The notes under the pieces: model-generated | What the model saw: the letters and a program-made list of their open reading frames with translations, nothing else | What the model was told of the DNA's origin: nothing | Database searches by the model: none | Part shown: piece by piece, positions 1 through 7,246 of the stretch | Numbering within the stretch: the first letter of the stretch is position 1 | How the letters are laid out: each line of letters begins with the position of its first letter | Assembly (NCBI GenBank): GCA_964503895.1 | Contig: CAZDCF010000029.1 | Span: forward strand, 1 to 13,434 | Reading direction: 5' to 3' | DNA: 13,434 nucleotides | From: Nitronereus sp964503895 | GTDB taxonomy: Bacteria; Nitrospirota; Nitrospiria; Nitrospirales; UBA8639 | Made by a program: the position numbers and the translations under genes

Positions 1-794
1 TCGGCGCATTTAAATTTAGAGGGGCATACAATGCGGTGGCCAATCTTCGTTCAAACAAACCAGTTGTTACACTTTCTTCAGGGAACCATGCCCAGGGTAT
101 TGCACTTGCCTGTCAATTGTTAGGAAAGAAAGCTCATCTCGTGATGCCAGAACCCATTAACCCAGTGAAACTGACTGCGGTTCAAGGATATGGGGGAACG
201 GTTCACACTCCGACTAAATCAGAAGAAGCAGAATCGATTGCTCGAGACCTTGTTCTGCATATGAAAGGCGAATGGGTTGAAGCCTTTAATGATCCTTATG
301 TAATTGCCGGGCAGGGGACGGCCGCCTTGGAATTGCTTTCCCAAGTTAATAATCTTGATGTGATTTTAGGCCCAATCGGTGGAGGTGGATTAGTATCGGG
401 TACGTCGTTGGCGGCGCATGGGGTGAATCCCAAGATCCGGATCTATGCATGTGAACCAGCAGGTGCCCTAGATGCAATGTATTCTGTCCAAAAAAATCAA
501 ATTGTGCCACAAGATAATCCTCAGACCATTGCAGAAGGTTTACGGACAAGTGTGGGCTCTCTGACCCTTCCTATCCTTCGAGAACATCTTGCTGGATTTT
601 TTGTCGTTGAAGAAGAGGAAATTGTGCGGGCTATGCGTTTCATTTATGAAAGAACAAAATTGATTATTGAACCCGCTAGTGCTGTTGCGTTTGCCCCCTT
701 GCTTCGTCAGGAGCGCGACTTACAAAACAAGCGTGTTGGAGTGATAATTTCTGGAGGTAACGTGGATGCGTCGACGTATTTTAAAACCTTATAG
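1..794 (+). CDS. Threonine dehydratase / serine racemase-like PLP enzyme (5'-truncated)
   Basis: The gene enters from the left edge; the first whole codon is at 3 and 263 residues are visible. It opens inside the PLP-lysine motif GAFKFRGA, where the Lys codon at 12-14 is the expected Schiff-base lysine. The substrate loop SSGNHAQG follows, then the phosphate-binding GPIGGGGL loop and, near the end, ISGGNVD, whose Ser contacts the PLP ring in fold-type II enzymes. Family knowledge: such enzymes deaminate L-threonine or L-serine to 2-oxo acids, or racemise serine, in the cytoplasm. Translation stops soon after SGGN, so there is no C-terminal ACT-like regulatory domain. This fits the short catabolic dehydratase or serine racemase type rather than long, isoleucine-inhibited IlvA. 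The GTG at 36 is internal and is not a start. Substrate choice cannot be read from sequence. The gene converges with the next one, leaving 32 bases between stops and no clear terminator. Confidence 0.88.
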   Translation, partial: GAFKFRGAYNAVANLRSNKPVVTLSSGNHAQGIALACQLLGKKAHLVMPEPINPVKLTAVQGYGGTVHTPTKSEEAESIARDLVLHMKGEWVEAFNDPYVIAGQGTAALELLSQVNNLDVILGPIGGGGLVSGTSLAAHGVNPKIRIYACEPAGALDAMYSVQKNQIVPQDNPQTIAEGLRTSVGSLTLPILREHLAGFFVVEEEEIVRAMRFIYERTKLIIEPASAVAFAPLLRQERDLQNKRVGVIISGGNVDASTYFKTL

Positions 795-826
795 ACCGCA
801 TGCCATAAAGGGAAATGGGAACTTCT

Positions 827-1141
827 TTAGTTAAGCGAATCTCTGAGTTCTTCTAAATTTTTAATTACGAGGAGGTCGCCGTTGGTTGTAGCGATTTCGA
901 TGCCTTGAGCACAGACTTCGCGGCAGCGATCGGGTTGCTTACTGTTTTTGAGGCATTGTGCGAGCGCAAAGATGGCCGCTGAGTAGATAGGTTTAACTTT
1001 GATGCAACTTTCCAATGCGGGGATTGCTTCTTTCCAGTTTTCATCTCCCATGTAGGCTTTGCCCAAACCAAACCAGAGGGTTTCATCGTTAGGATCCATT
1101 TTCAGCACTTTTTTGAATTTTTCTATTTTCGGATCTGGCAT
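827..1141 (-). CDS. Small tetratricopeptide-repeat protein
   Basis: A 104-residue soluble protein with no signal peptide or membrane segment. It consists almost entirely of TPR helices. One unit spans about residues 18-52, with the W-x-x-L-G-x-A-Y pattern in LWFGLGKAYM and the closing P of a unit boundary. A second, weaker unit spans about 53-86 (AAIFALAQCLKNSKQ). A short charged N-terminal helix and a C-terminal capping helix (LEELRDSLN) flank them. TPR proteins are protein-binding scaffolds; nothing here identifies the partner. The ATG is supported by GGAG about 10 bases upstream on the minus strand. Cysteines at C46, C63, C73 and C77 (approximate) are more than usual for so small a protein but form no metal motif I recognise. 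It is transcribed away from the deacetylase and toward the dehydratase. Confidence 0.8.
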   Translation of the reverse strand: MPDPKIEKFKKVLKMDPNDETLWFGLGKAYMGDENWKEAIPALESCIKVKPIYSAAIFALAQCLKNSKQPDRCREVCAQGIEIATTNGDLLVIKNLEELRDSLN

Positions 1142-1256
1142 TTCTCAAATTCTCCAATTTTTTCAATTTGCTAAAATTCTTACCTATAGGCAATCTAGCA
1201 TTGTCTTCTTCGCATTGTCTAACGGTATACCCTGTGTTACCATCCGAAACCTGTTT

Positions 1257-1393
1257 AAAATTCTCCTCCTTTGTAAGGAAGGCGTAGGAGAGGCGGAGTT
1301 TTAAAATTTACTGCCTTTCCCTATGTTTGAGGAAATTAGTTGTTCAGAATCTCTACCCCACCTAATCTCCTCTTTGCAAAGGGGAGGGATTTC
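1257..1393. repeat. Imperfect inverted-repeat element (REP/MITE-like) in intergenic region
   Basis: The 318-base gap between the divergent TPR and deacetylase genes (1142-1459) holds two arms, about 1257-1298 and 1351-1393, that are imperfect reverse complements (roughly two-thirds identity by hand) around a 52-base centre. Each arm has a purine run facing a pyrimidine run around TTTG. The right arm contains a near-perfect palindrome at 1367-1386 centred on TTTGCAAA (9 of 10 pairs). This organisation resembles the CTCCCCTTTGCAAAGGGGAG-type dispersed intergenic repeats seen in many bacterial genomes; that resemblance is from memory. It could form a long hairpin. No transposase is nearby. It may separate the two divergent promoters; I see no convincing -35/-10 pair elsewhere in the gap. 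Confidence 0.55.
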
Positions 1394-1459
1394 ATGAGCA
1401 TTCTATCCTCCGAAGAAATGTATTTTTTAAAAATCGTACAATTTTAAAAAGGTTGATTC

Positions 1460-2404
1460 GTGGGCCGCGTTGGCTTGGTTTCACATCCCGCATTTCTCGA
1501 GCATGATATGGGTTCTCACCATCCGGAGTCGCCGGAGCGGTTGCGGGCCATTTTGGGTCAACTCGAATCCACTGGGGTTATGTCAAAATTGACTCGGATC
1601 GACCCACGAAAAGCAGAAAAAGAGTGGATTACACGAATTCATGATCCGGTGTATGTGCAGCGCATTGAAGATAAAGCGCCGAGTTCGGGATATGCGTCTC
1701 TTGATCCGGATACGTCGATGTCACCCGGTTCATTAGAAGCCGCGTATCTCGCAGCAGGGGGAGTCATGGCTGCAGTTGATGCGATCATGGATAACCAAGT
1801 TGATCAGGTATTTTGTGCGGTTCGTCCTCCAGGTCATCATGCTGAGGCCAATCGTGCTATGGGCTTCTGTTTTTTTAATAATGTAGCCATCGCGGCGCGG
1901 TATATTCAAGAGCGACATGGTTTACAAAGGGTTTTGATAATTGATTGGGATGTGCATCATGGTAATGGAACGCAACACGCATTTGAAGAAGATCCCTCCA
2001 TAATATTTTTTAGTACACACCAATATCCACATTATCCCGGCACGGGCGCGGAAAATGAACGGGGTCAAGGGAAAGGCGAGGGTGCGACCATTAACGTGCC
2101 AATGTATGGTGGGCAGGGCGATAAAGTCTACCGAGAGGTCTTTCAAAAGGTATTAGTGCCGGCCGTGGATGCCTTTAAGCCGGAGTTTGTATTGATCTCT
2201 GCGGGATTTGATGCGCATGAAGATGATCCTCTGGCGAGCATGGCCATCACCACTCAAGGGTATGGGGAACTTACGCGGATGGTCTCGGGCATTGCGAATG
2301 CACATTGTCACGGACGAATCGTGGCTTGTTTAGAGGGAGGGTATAATCTGCGGGCGCTCGCAACTTCAGTGGAACAACATATCCTGGCGTTGATGGAAGC
2401 CTAA
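1460..2404 (+). CDS. Class II histone deacetylase-like / acetylpolyamine amidohydrolase family
   Basis: A 314-residue zinc-dependent deacetylase of the arginase/deacetylase fold, full length for the family and with no signal peptide. Visible signature motifs, in order: HPESPERL (21-28), RPPGHHA with the catalytic His pair H126-H127, GFCFFNN (135-141), DWDVHHGNG supplying zinc ligands D164 and H166, AGFDAHEDDP supplying the third ligand D251, and EGGYN with the transition-state Tyr Y295. All catalytic positions are intact, so it should be active. Family members remove acetyl groups from lysine side chains, polyamines or small acetylated metabolites in the cytoplasm; the substrate here is unknown. 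The start is GTG, with AAAGG seven bases upstream; the conserved N-terminal motif begins 20 residues in, which fits this start. Its stop lies four bases before the cytochrome gene, suggesting translational coupling. Confidence 0.92.
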   Translation: MGRVGLVSHPAFLEHDMGSHHPESPERLRAILGQLESTGVMSKLTRIDPRKAEKEWITRIHDPVYVQRIEDKAPSSGYASLDPDTSMSPGSLEAAYLAAGGVMAAVDAIMDNQVDQVFCAVRPPGHHAEANRAMGFCFFNNVAIAARYIQERHGLQRVLIIDWDVHHGNGTQHAFEEDPSIIFFSTHQYPHYPGTGAENERGQGKGEGATINVPMYGGQGDKVYREVFQKVLVPAVDAFKPEFVLISAGFDAHEDDPLASMAITTQGYGELTRMVSGIANAHCHGRIVACLEGGYNLRALATSVEQHILALMEA

Positions 2405-2408
2405 AGTT

Positions 2409-3737
2409 ATGTTCAGACGACAAAGACGACAGTTATACTACGGAAGAAGATGGTACGGACCTCTCTTGGTCTGCATCCTGGCATTGCCGATTTTCGCATA
2501 CTACTTCCATACGGAAATTCGTCCAACCGTCATATTTGGGCTCCGCGATGATTATGCCCGAGCCATTCCATTCCAAGAAATTCCGGTTGGAATTGAGAGC
2601 CTAAAAGCCAAGGAATGCGGCCGGTGTCATCAAGAGATCTACGAAGAATGGAAAACAAGCATCCATGCCCATGCCTATAAAGATCCGTTTTTTCAAGCCT
2701 ATTGGAAAAAAGATGACAATATTTGGATTTGTCTCAATTGCCACACGCCTTTAGAGAATCAGCAGCCTACGCTCATCCAGAGTATTCCAAATGGTCGAGT
2801 AGAAAAGGCCGTTCAAATCCAAAATCCGATGTATGATCATGCGTATCAACAAGAGGGGGTGACCTGTGCGGCCTGTCATGTACGCGATGGAGTGATTTGG
2901 GGACCCTTCGATGATTCGGCAGCTCCGCATCCCACGAAATTCGATCCGGCATTTCGAACCAAGGACATGTGCTACCGCTGTCATAATGTGGTCTCTGGAC
3001 CCTTTCAGTTTTATAATGTCGGGCCTTGTGGGACCTATGCCGAATATGAAGGCGAATATTTCATGAAGGAAAAAGGCTACGTCTGTCAAACCTGTCATAT
3101 GCCTGAGGTTTCAAGGCCTGTGGCCAAGGGCGGTCCCATTCGACAAGGGCGTCGGCATTTATGGCGTGGCGGACATGATCCAGAAATGGTCAAACGGGCT
3201 GTGGCCATTCAGGTTCAAGCGAATCCACCCAATCCCAAACCAGGTGAGACTGTGAACATGATCCTGACCTTGATCAATGCAGGTGCGGGGCACAAAATTC
3301 CAACGGGCGATCCTGACCGGCATTTTACCATTGAATTTTATGTGAAAGACAAAAAGGGGGAGGTCTTAGAGGAGCAAACTGAGACCATGGGCCGTTGGAT
3401 TTTGTGGCAGCCTGTCATTCTAGAACTTTACGATAATCGGTTGTTGCCCTTAGCGAGTCGAGACTACCAATTTTCTTATGAAATTCCTCAGGGACAGGAA
3501 GACTTGGTTGTGGAGGCTCGAGTCCGCTATCATATACTCACGGATGGGCAGCATGCCATGTTGCGGGAAACCTACGGATTGCGCGCTGGTGATCCTTATC
3601 GCTTTGAGATTTATCGACGCGAGTTTCCGTTAAGTGAGCAATTAAGCGTTGCGCTGAGTGAGCAGCCTGTTGACCCGCGGGTTGGGTGTTCCAAGGATTC
3701 AGCCAAGCAGGTATCGCTGCATGGCTCATTGGGATAA
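2409..3737 (+). CDS. Membrane-anchored five-heme cytochrome c (cytochrome c554-like)
   Basis: A 442-residue protein with a basic N-terminus (MFRRQRRQ), then one hydrophobic segment at about 17-33 that acts as an uncleaved anchor or signal. It carries five CxxCH heme-attachment motifs: CGRCH (70-74), CLNCH (108-112), CAACH (153-157), CYRCH (188-192) and CQTCH (226-230). The stretch after the first heme (CHQEIYEEW, then HAHA) is typical of the cytochrome c554/NapC-NrfB-like superfamily. Hemes are confined to residues 70-230. Residues about 260-405 form a heme-free, beta-rich domain containing GAGHKIPTGDPDRH, a motif common at the C-terminus of c554-type multiheme proteins. The heme domain should lie in the periplasm and shuttle electrons; donor and acceptor are unknown. 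ATG follows the deacetylase stop by four bases, with GGAAG nine bases upstream inside the deacetylase gene. C22 lies in the anchor; C207 and C427 are unpaired. Confidence 0.9.
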   Translation: MFRRQRRQLYYGRRWYGPLLVCILALPIFAYYFHTEIRPTVIFGLRDDYARAIPFQEIPVGIESLKAKECGRCHQEIYEEWKTSIHAHAYKDPFFQAYWKKDDNIWICLNCHTPLENQQPTLIQSIPNGRVEKAVQIQNPMYDHAYQQEGVTCAACHVRDGVIWGPFDDSAAPHPTKFDPAFRTKDMCYRCHNVVSGPFQFYNVGPCGTYAEYEGEYFMKEKGYVCQTCHMPEVSRPVAKGGPIRQGRRHLWRGGHDPEMVKRAVAIQVQANPPNPKPGETVNMILTLINAGAGHKIPTGDPDRHFTIEFYVKDKKGEVLEEQTETMGRWILWQPVILELYDNRLLPLASRDYQFSYEIPQGQEDLVVEARVRYHILTDGQHAMLRETYGLRAGDPYRFEIYRREFPLSEQLSVALSEQPVDPRVGCSKDSAKQVSLHGSLG

Positions 3738-3764
3738 TTTTTTCAGAGGAATGGGAATAATCTT

Positions 3765-4634
3765 ATGTCTAGTGCATGGTTAATTGATACGGAAACGTTA
3801 GCACAGAATTTGGGACGTGAGGATTTGGTGATTATTGACGTTCGTGGGCAAGCTGCCTACTCGGCGCATATTCCTGGAGCAATCAACACTACTTGGCATG
3901 AATATAGTGACCCGGAAGCTGTTGCCAAAGGAGTCTTGGATCCGGATATATCCCGTTTAGAAAAACGGTTACAAAACTTGGGAATTAAGAATTCCAGTGA
4001 TATCGTCGTCTATTCCAACCCATTCGATAATTGGGGTGACGAAGGCCGAATGTTTTGGATGCTTCAGTATCTTGGGCATCCGAGTGTGAAAGTGTTAGAT
4101 GGCGGATGGGTGAGGTGGATAGCAGAAGCCCGACCCTACGAACATGAACCCCAAAAATTACCTCCAGGGGATTTTATGGCTTCTGTCAATCCAGACCTTA
4201 TAATCCTCAAAAACGATCTGAAGAAACTGGTGAAAAGCCACCATCCTCAATCAGTTGTGCTTGATGCTCGAAGCATTGAAGAATACGCGGGTAAAGAGAT
4301 CGATGGACTTCCCCGAGCCGGTCATATTCCATCGGCTATCAACATTCCCTGGAATGGGTTCTTGAATCGTGATGGAACGGTGAAAGACCTTTCAGAGATC
4401 CAAAATATTTTTCTAGACTTTGGTTTGCAACCTCAGCAAGAGCTTATTACCTATTGCTTAGGTGGTGTTCGGTCGGCATGGCTCTACTTCGTCTTGAGGT
4501 TCGCTGGTTATGAGAAAGTACGTAATTATCCCGGATCGTGGTGGGAGTGGAGTCGAGACTTCGCGGCGCCCGCGGAAAAAGACGTTAAGCTCTTGCATAA
4601 AGTGGTGGGGCCTACGCAAGAACAACCTTCTTGA
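3765..4634 (+). CDS. Two-domain rhodanese-type sulfurtransferase
   Basis: A 289-residue protein, the usual length for tandem-rhodanese thiosulfate or 3-mercaptopyruvate sulfurtransferases. The N-terminal domain (about 5-125) has IIDVRGQAAYSAHIPGAI and LDGGW but no cysteine in its active-site loop (VVYSNPFDNWG), so it is the inactive, structural half. The C-terminal domain (about 142-275) has LDARSIEEYAG, AGHIPSAINIPW and the catalytic loop YCLGGVRSAW with persulfide cysteine C231. Family knowledge: sulfane sulfur moves from thiosulfate or mercaptopyruvate to cyanide, thiols or proteins. The loop CLGGVRS matches neither the canonical CRKGVT nor CGSGVT, so the donor cannot be assigned. No signal peptide is evident, implying cytoplasmic action. 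It starts 27 bases after the cytochrome stop, with GGGA about nine bases before the ATG, and is probably co-transcribed with it. Confidence 0.9.
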   Translation: MSSAWLIDTETLAQNLGREDLVIIDVRGQAAYSAHIPGAINTTWHEYSDPEAVAKGVLDPDISRLEKRLQNLGIKNSSDIVVYSNPFDNWGDEGRMFWMLQYLGHPSVKVLDGGWVRWIAEARPYEHEPQKLPPGDFMASVNPDLIILKNDLKKLVKSHHPQSVVLDARSIEEYAGKEIDGLPRAGHIPSAINIPWNGFLNRDGTVKDLSEIQNIFLDFGLQPQQELITYCLGGVRSAWLYFVLRFAGYEKVRNYPGSWWEWSRDFAAPAEKDVKLLHKVVGPTQEQPS

Positions 4635-4729
4635 TGTAGGATGAAAAGCATGCGAGGATGTAGCCGGGAGCACAGTACAAATTGAATCATTCTCGTTTTC
4701 CATATTTAACCTTTTTAGGGAGGTCTGAA

Positions 4730-5068
4730 ATGTGGCAAAGAATTTTTTTCGCAGCAATGTTGATTTGTGTAGTAGTATTCACGGCCAGCCCCGTGTTAGC
4801 TGATGGCAATCCGCATCTTGATGAAGCGATTGCTCATGCGAAAGAGGCTATTAAGCACGGTGGAATGGGGCATGCGGGTGCGGTGGTGGAGCATGCCGTC
4901 GAGGCATTGGGGCATGCCAAAGTAGCAGCAAAGGAAATGAACAATCCGCATGTTGATGAGGGTGTATCTCATTTGGAAGAAGCTATCACACATGGCAAAC
5001 AAGGGCATGCTGAAGTCGCGACAAAGCATGCAAAAACGGGTTTAATGCATCTCAAAGAAGCGCACTAA
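4730..5068 (+). CDS. smbP: Exported His-rich small metal-binding protein (SmbP-like)
   Basis: A 112-residue precursor. I start it at the ATG at 4730 because a perfect AGGGAGG lies at 4717-4723 and the N-terminus (MWQRIFFAAM) then becomes a clean signal peptide ending ASPVLA before DGNPH. The upstream in-frame TTG at 4682 has neither. The mature part (about 88 residues) contains 13 histidines but no cysteine. It is two tandem helical repeats, NPHLDEAIAHAKEAI and NPHVDEGVSHLEEAI, each followed by an alpha-hairpin-like second half with GHA. Histidines are spaced mostly 4 or 7 apart, placing them on one helix face. This matches the architecture of SmbP, the periplasmic copper-binding protein described in Nitrosomonas europaea. 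Likely role: buffering Cu or other divalent metals in the periplasm. A terminator follows directly; a possible but weak promoter (TTGAAT 4682-4687, TATTTA 4703-4708, 15-base spacer) precedes it. Confidence 0.85.
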   Translation: MWQRIFFAAMLICVVVFTASPVLADGNPHLDEAIAHAKEAIKHGGMGHAGAVVEHAVEALGHAKVAAKEMNNPHVDEGVSHLEEAITHGKQGHAEVATKHAKTGLMHLKEAH

Positions 5069-5098
5069 CCCTCTTGAGACATGTTAAAAGTAGTCAGG

Positions 5099-5128
5099 AA
5101 ACGGGCAGGGCTCTCCTGCCCGTTTTTG
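5099..5128 (+). terminator. Rho-independent terminator after smbP-like gene
   Basis: A perfect 11-bp stem, AAACGGGCAGG (5099-5109) pairing with CCTGCCCGTTT (5115-5125), closes a GCTCT loop. It is followed by a T-run (TTTTT ending at 5127). It sits 30 bases past the SmbP-like stop and ends 20 bases before the amidohydrolase ATG, so it should end transcription of the upstream genes. Confidence 0.92.
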
Positions 5129-5148
5129 TTTAGGAGACTAGGAAGAAT

Positions 5149-5940
5149 ATGAAGGTCGGGTATTTCCAATCGCATCCTGAATTTGGAGAGGTGGAAAAAA
5201 ACCTTGAGCAGTTTGCCTCAAGGCTCACAGGAGTGGACTGTGAGTTGCTTGTTTTACCGGAGTTAGCATTTTCCGGGTATCAATTTGTGAGTCAAGATGA
5301 AGTGATGAGCTTGTCGGAGCCGATACCTAGTGGCCCTACGACTCAACGGTGTCTGGATTTAGCTCGTAAACATGTAATGCATCTTGTTGTTGGGTTACCT
5401 GAGCGTGAGGGAGAACGGTTCTACAACTCTGCCATTGTGGTTGGCCCTTCAGGATTTGTCGGGAGTTACCGCAAATCGCATTTATTTTTCGAAGAAACTT
5501 TGTTTTTCACTCCTGGTAATTCGGGCTTGCATGTTTGGGATATCGGGAAGGCACGGATTGGAGTCATGATCTGTTTTGATTGGTATTATCCAGAAGTAGC
5601 CCGTACCTTAGTGCTTCAGGGGGCGGATATTTTATGTCATCCATCAAATCTTGTTTTGTCTAGTTGTCCGGATGCGATGATCACGCGATCATTAGAAAAT
5701 CGTGTCTTTAGCCTCACGGCAAACCGAGTGGGTCAAGAAGCCAGAGGAGGCAAACCTCCACTGACGTATATTGGACAAAGCGAGTTGGTATCCCCAAGGG
5801 GAAAGATTTTAAGTCGAGCGCCACTTGATAAAGAAGAATTGATGGTCCTCGAGATTGATGTGAACGAAGCTCGGGACAAATCCATCAATTCTTATAACGA
5901 CTTATTAAAGGACCGTCGTCCCCATCTTTACACATCCTAA
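5149..5940 (+). CDS. Nitrilase-superfamily carbon-nitrogen hydrolase
   Basis: A 263-residue cytoplasmic enzyme of the family's normal size. The catalytic triad is complete: Glu E38 in LPELAFSGY, Lys K109 in YRKSHLF, and nucleophile Cys C142 in GVMICFDWYYPEVAR. The N-terminal FQSHPEFGEVEKNL and the GLPEREGERFYNSA segment are also family-typical. Members hydrolyse amides, carbamoyl groups or deaminated glutathione; substrate cannot be chosen from these motifs alone. The ATG has AGGAG at 5132-5136 and GGAAG at 5141-5145. The gene begins 20 bases after a strong terminator and should therefore have its own promoter, yet the space left is very short, so expression may depend on read-through or on a promoter overlapping the terminator hairpin. 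The stop is followed by 127 non-coding bases in which I see nothing distinctive. Confidence 0.9.
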   Translation: MKVGYFQSHPEFGEVEKNLEQFASRLTGVDCELLVLPELAFSGYQFVSQDEVMSLSEPIPSGPTTQRCLDLARKHVMHLVVGLPEREGERFYNSAIVVGPSGFVGSYRKSHLFFEETLFFTPGNSGLHVWDIGKARIGVMICFDWYYPEVARTLVLQGADILCHPSNLVLSSCPDAMITRSLENRVFSLTANRVGQEARGGKPPLTYIGQSELVSPRGKILSRAPLDKEELMVLEIDVNEARDKSINSYNDLLKDRRPHLYTS

Positions 5941-6067
5941 GTTCGACCTTTTCAAGTGAATGAATACAACGCAAGGGCAGTCTTCTAATCCCATGCATTC
6001 AGGGCTTCGCGTGCGATGGCTGAAAGGGGCAATGAATTATTGATGATTTGGTGTATGAGGTGAAGAA

Positions 6068-6928
6068 GTGAGATGGAAGACGCGTGTTTTGCTCATGGCT
6101 CTAGTAGTAGGGTTGGATTTTTTAGGAATGGTGGACATGATTATGTTTGTTCAACAGGTCCAAGGAGCTAACGAGACTTCGGAAAAAATTTTGAAGGATG
6201 GGGTTCCGATGATCCTAATTCCCGCTGGTCCATTTTTAATGGGGATTAATAAATGGGCTCGTGATGGGGGACGGGACGAATATCCAAATCATGAAGTGGA
6301 ACTTCCAGATTATTATATCGATAAATATGAAGTTACCAATGGCCGTTATTTGGAATTTGTTCGAGGTACGGGGCATCGAGTTCCCAAGCACCGGCATGAT
6401 TCGTCGAAAAACTTATGGCAAGATGGATTAATGCCTGAGTCGATTGAGCTCTTGCCTGTTGTAAACGTCAATTGGTTTGATGCTCAAGCATATTGTCAAT
6501 GGGCGGAGAAACGACTGCCCACGGAAGCGGAATGGGAAAAGGCTGGCAAAGGAACGGATGATCGCCGGTTTCCCTGGGGAAATGTTGAGCCGACTCACAA
6601 ACATCTCAATTTTAATCAGAAGTGGCGCGGGGAACAAACTCTAGTTCCGGTTGGCATCTATGAACTAGGGAAAAGTCCCTATGGCTTATATGATATGGCC
6701 GGAAATGTTTGGGAATGGGTAGCGGATTGGTATGATGCCACGTATTACCAACGGAGCCCACGGATCAATCCTCAGGGTCCTCAAAAAGGAACACGGAAAG
6801 TGCTGCGCAGTTCTGGTTGGCAGGTTGAAACACCTCAAGTTCGGGTTTTTACCCGAGTGGCCAGCGATCCGCTTGATCGCAACCATTCCACTGGTTTTCG
6901 GTGTGCTGTCGATAGCTCAACACCGTGA
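6068..6928 (+). CDS. Exported FGE/SUMF1-fold protein lacking FGE catalytic cysteines
   Basis: A 286-residue protein with an N-terminal hydrophobic segment (about 7-28) and a plausible signal-peptidase site near VQGA-NET, so it is probably periplasmic. The rest (about 45-282) is one formylglycine-generating-enzyme/sulfatase-modifying-factor domain: ILIPAGPFLMG (50-59), YYIDKYEVTNGRY (82-94), WFDAQAYCQWAEKRLPTEAEWE (136-157), FPWGN (168-172), GLYDMAGNVWEWVADW (206-221) and GFRCA (276-280). True FGEs carry a Cys pair in the segment after RGGS; here that stretch reads RSSGWQVETPQVRVF, and the only cysteines after the signal peptide are C143 and C279. It is therefore unlikely to make formylglycine and may be a structural, binding or other-reaction member of the fold. 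No sulfatase is adjacent. Start is GTG with GAGG/AGGTGA just upstream; no nearby ATG gives a better signal peptide. Confidence 0.88.
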   Translation: MRWKTRVLLMALVVGLDFLGMVDMIMFVQQVQGANETSEKILKDGVPMILIPAGPFLMGINKWARDGGRDEYPNHEVELPDYYIDKYEVTNGRYLEFVRGTGHRVPKHRHDSSKNLWQDGLMPESIELLPVVNVNWFDAQAYCQWAEKRLPTEAEWEKAGKGTDDRRFPWGNVEPTHKHLNFNQKWRGEQTLVPVGIYELGKSPYGLYDMAGNVWEWVADWYDATYYQRSPRINPQGPQKGTRKVLRSSGWQVETPQVRVFTRVASDPLDRNHSTGFRCAVDSSTP

Positions 6929-6965
6929 CATTCTTTTTACCCTAATGATAATCAAATACCAGCGG

Positions 6966-6999
6966 AGAAATTATTGGTAATTAAGATGGAATAATTTCT
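6966..6999. repeat. A+T-rich perfect inverted repeat
   Basis: AGAAATTATT (6966-6975) and AATAATTTCT (6990-6999) are exact reverse complements separated by 14 bases. It begins 37 bases after the FGE-fold stop, and a T-rich but interrupted stretch follows. The stem has few G-C pairs, so it is a poor intrinsic terminator; it could be a protein-binding dyad. The rest of 6929-7246 is A+T-rich non-coding DNA in which I see no convincing promoter; a weak candidate is TTGGTT 7004-7009 with TATGAG 7026-7031 (16-base spacer). Confidence 0.55.
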
Positions 7000-7246
7000 T
7001 GCTTTGGTTGTTATAGGATTATCGGTATGAGGTAGGGACCGCTAGGATTTTCTTGCTACATACAGAAATTTGGCCAAACTAAAGAGCTTGGTTGAATGGT
7101 CCTTGCCCTGTGAGCCATTGCTGCTTCAATTTTGCATCAAGGTCTCCCGCGCCATATCTCAGATTTTGGAGTTATCATCGATCACAAGAATTTGGTTCAT
7201 GAATTTCTTGAAAATTTTGTTTACTTATCTTTCCTTAGGGTGTAAG

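Noticed and set aside
1059..1304. 81-codon plus-strand open frame between the TPR gene and the repeat element
   Set aside because: It overlaps the TPR gene antisense and ends inside the inverted-repeat element; no ribosome site or conserved pattern.
2751..3098. 115-codon minus-strand open frame opposite the cytochrome
   Set aside because: It is antisense to heme motifs that must be coding on plus; no supporting motif or start signal.
4682..4729. N-terminal extension of the SmbP-like protein from TTG 4682
   Set aside because: The perfect AGGGAGG and the signal peptide both place the start at ATG 4730.
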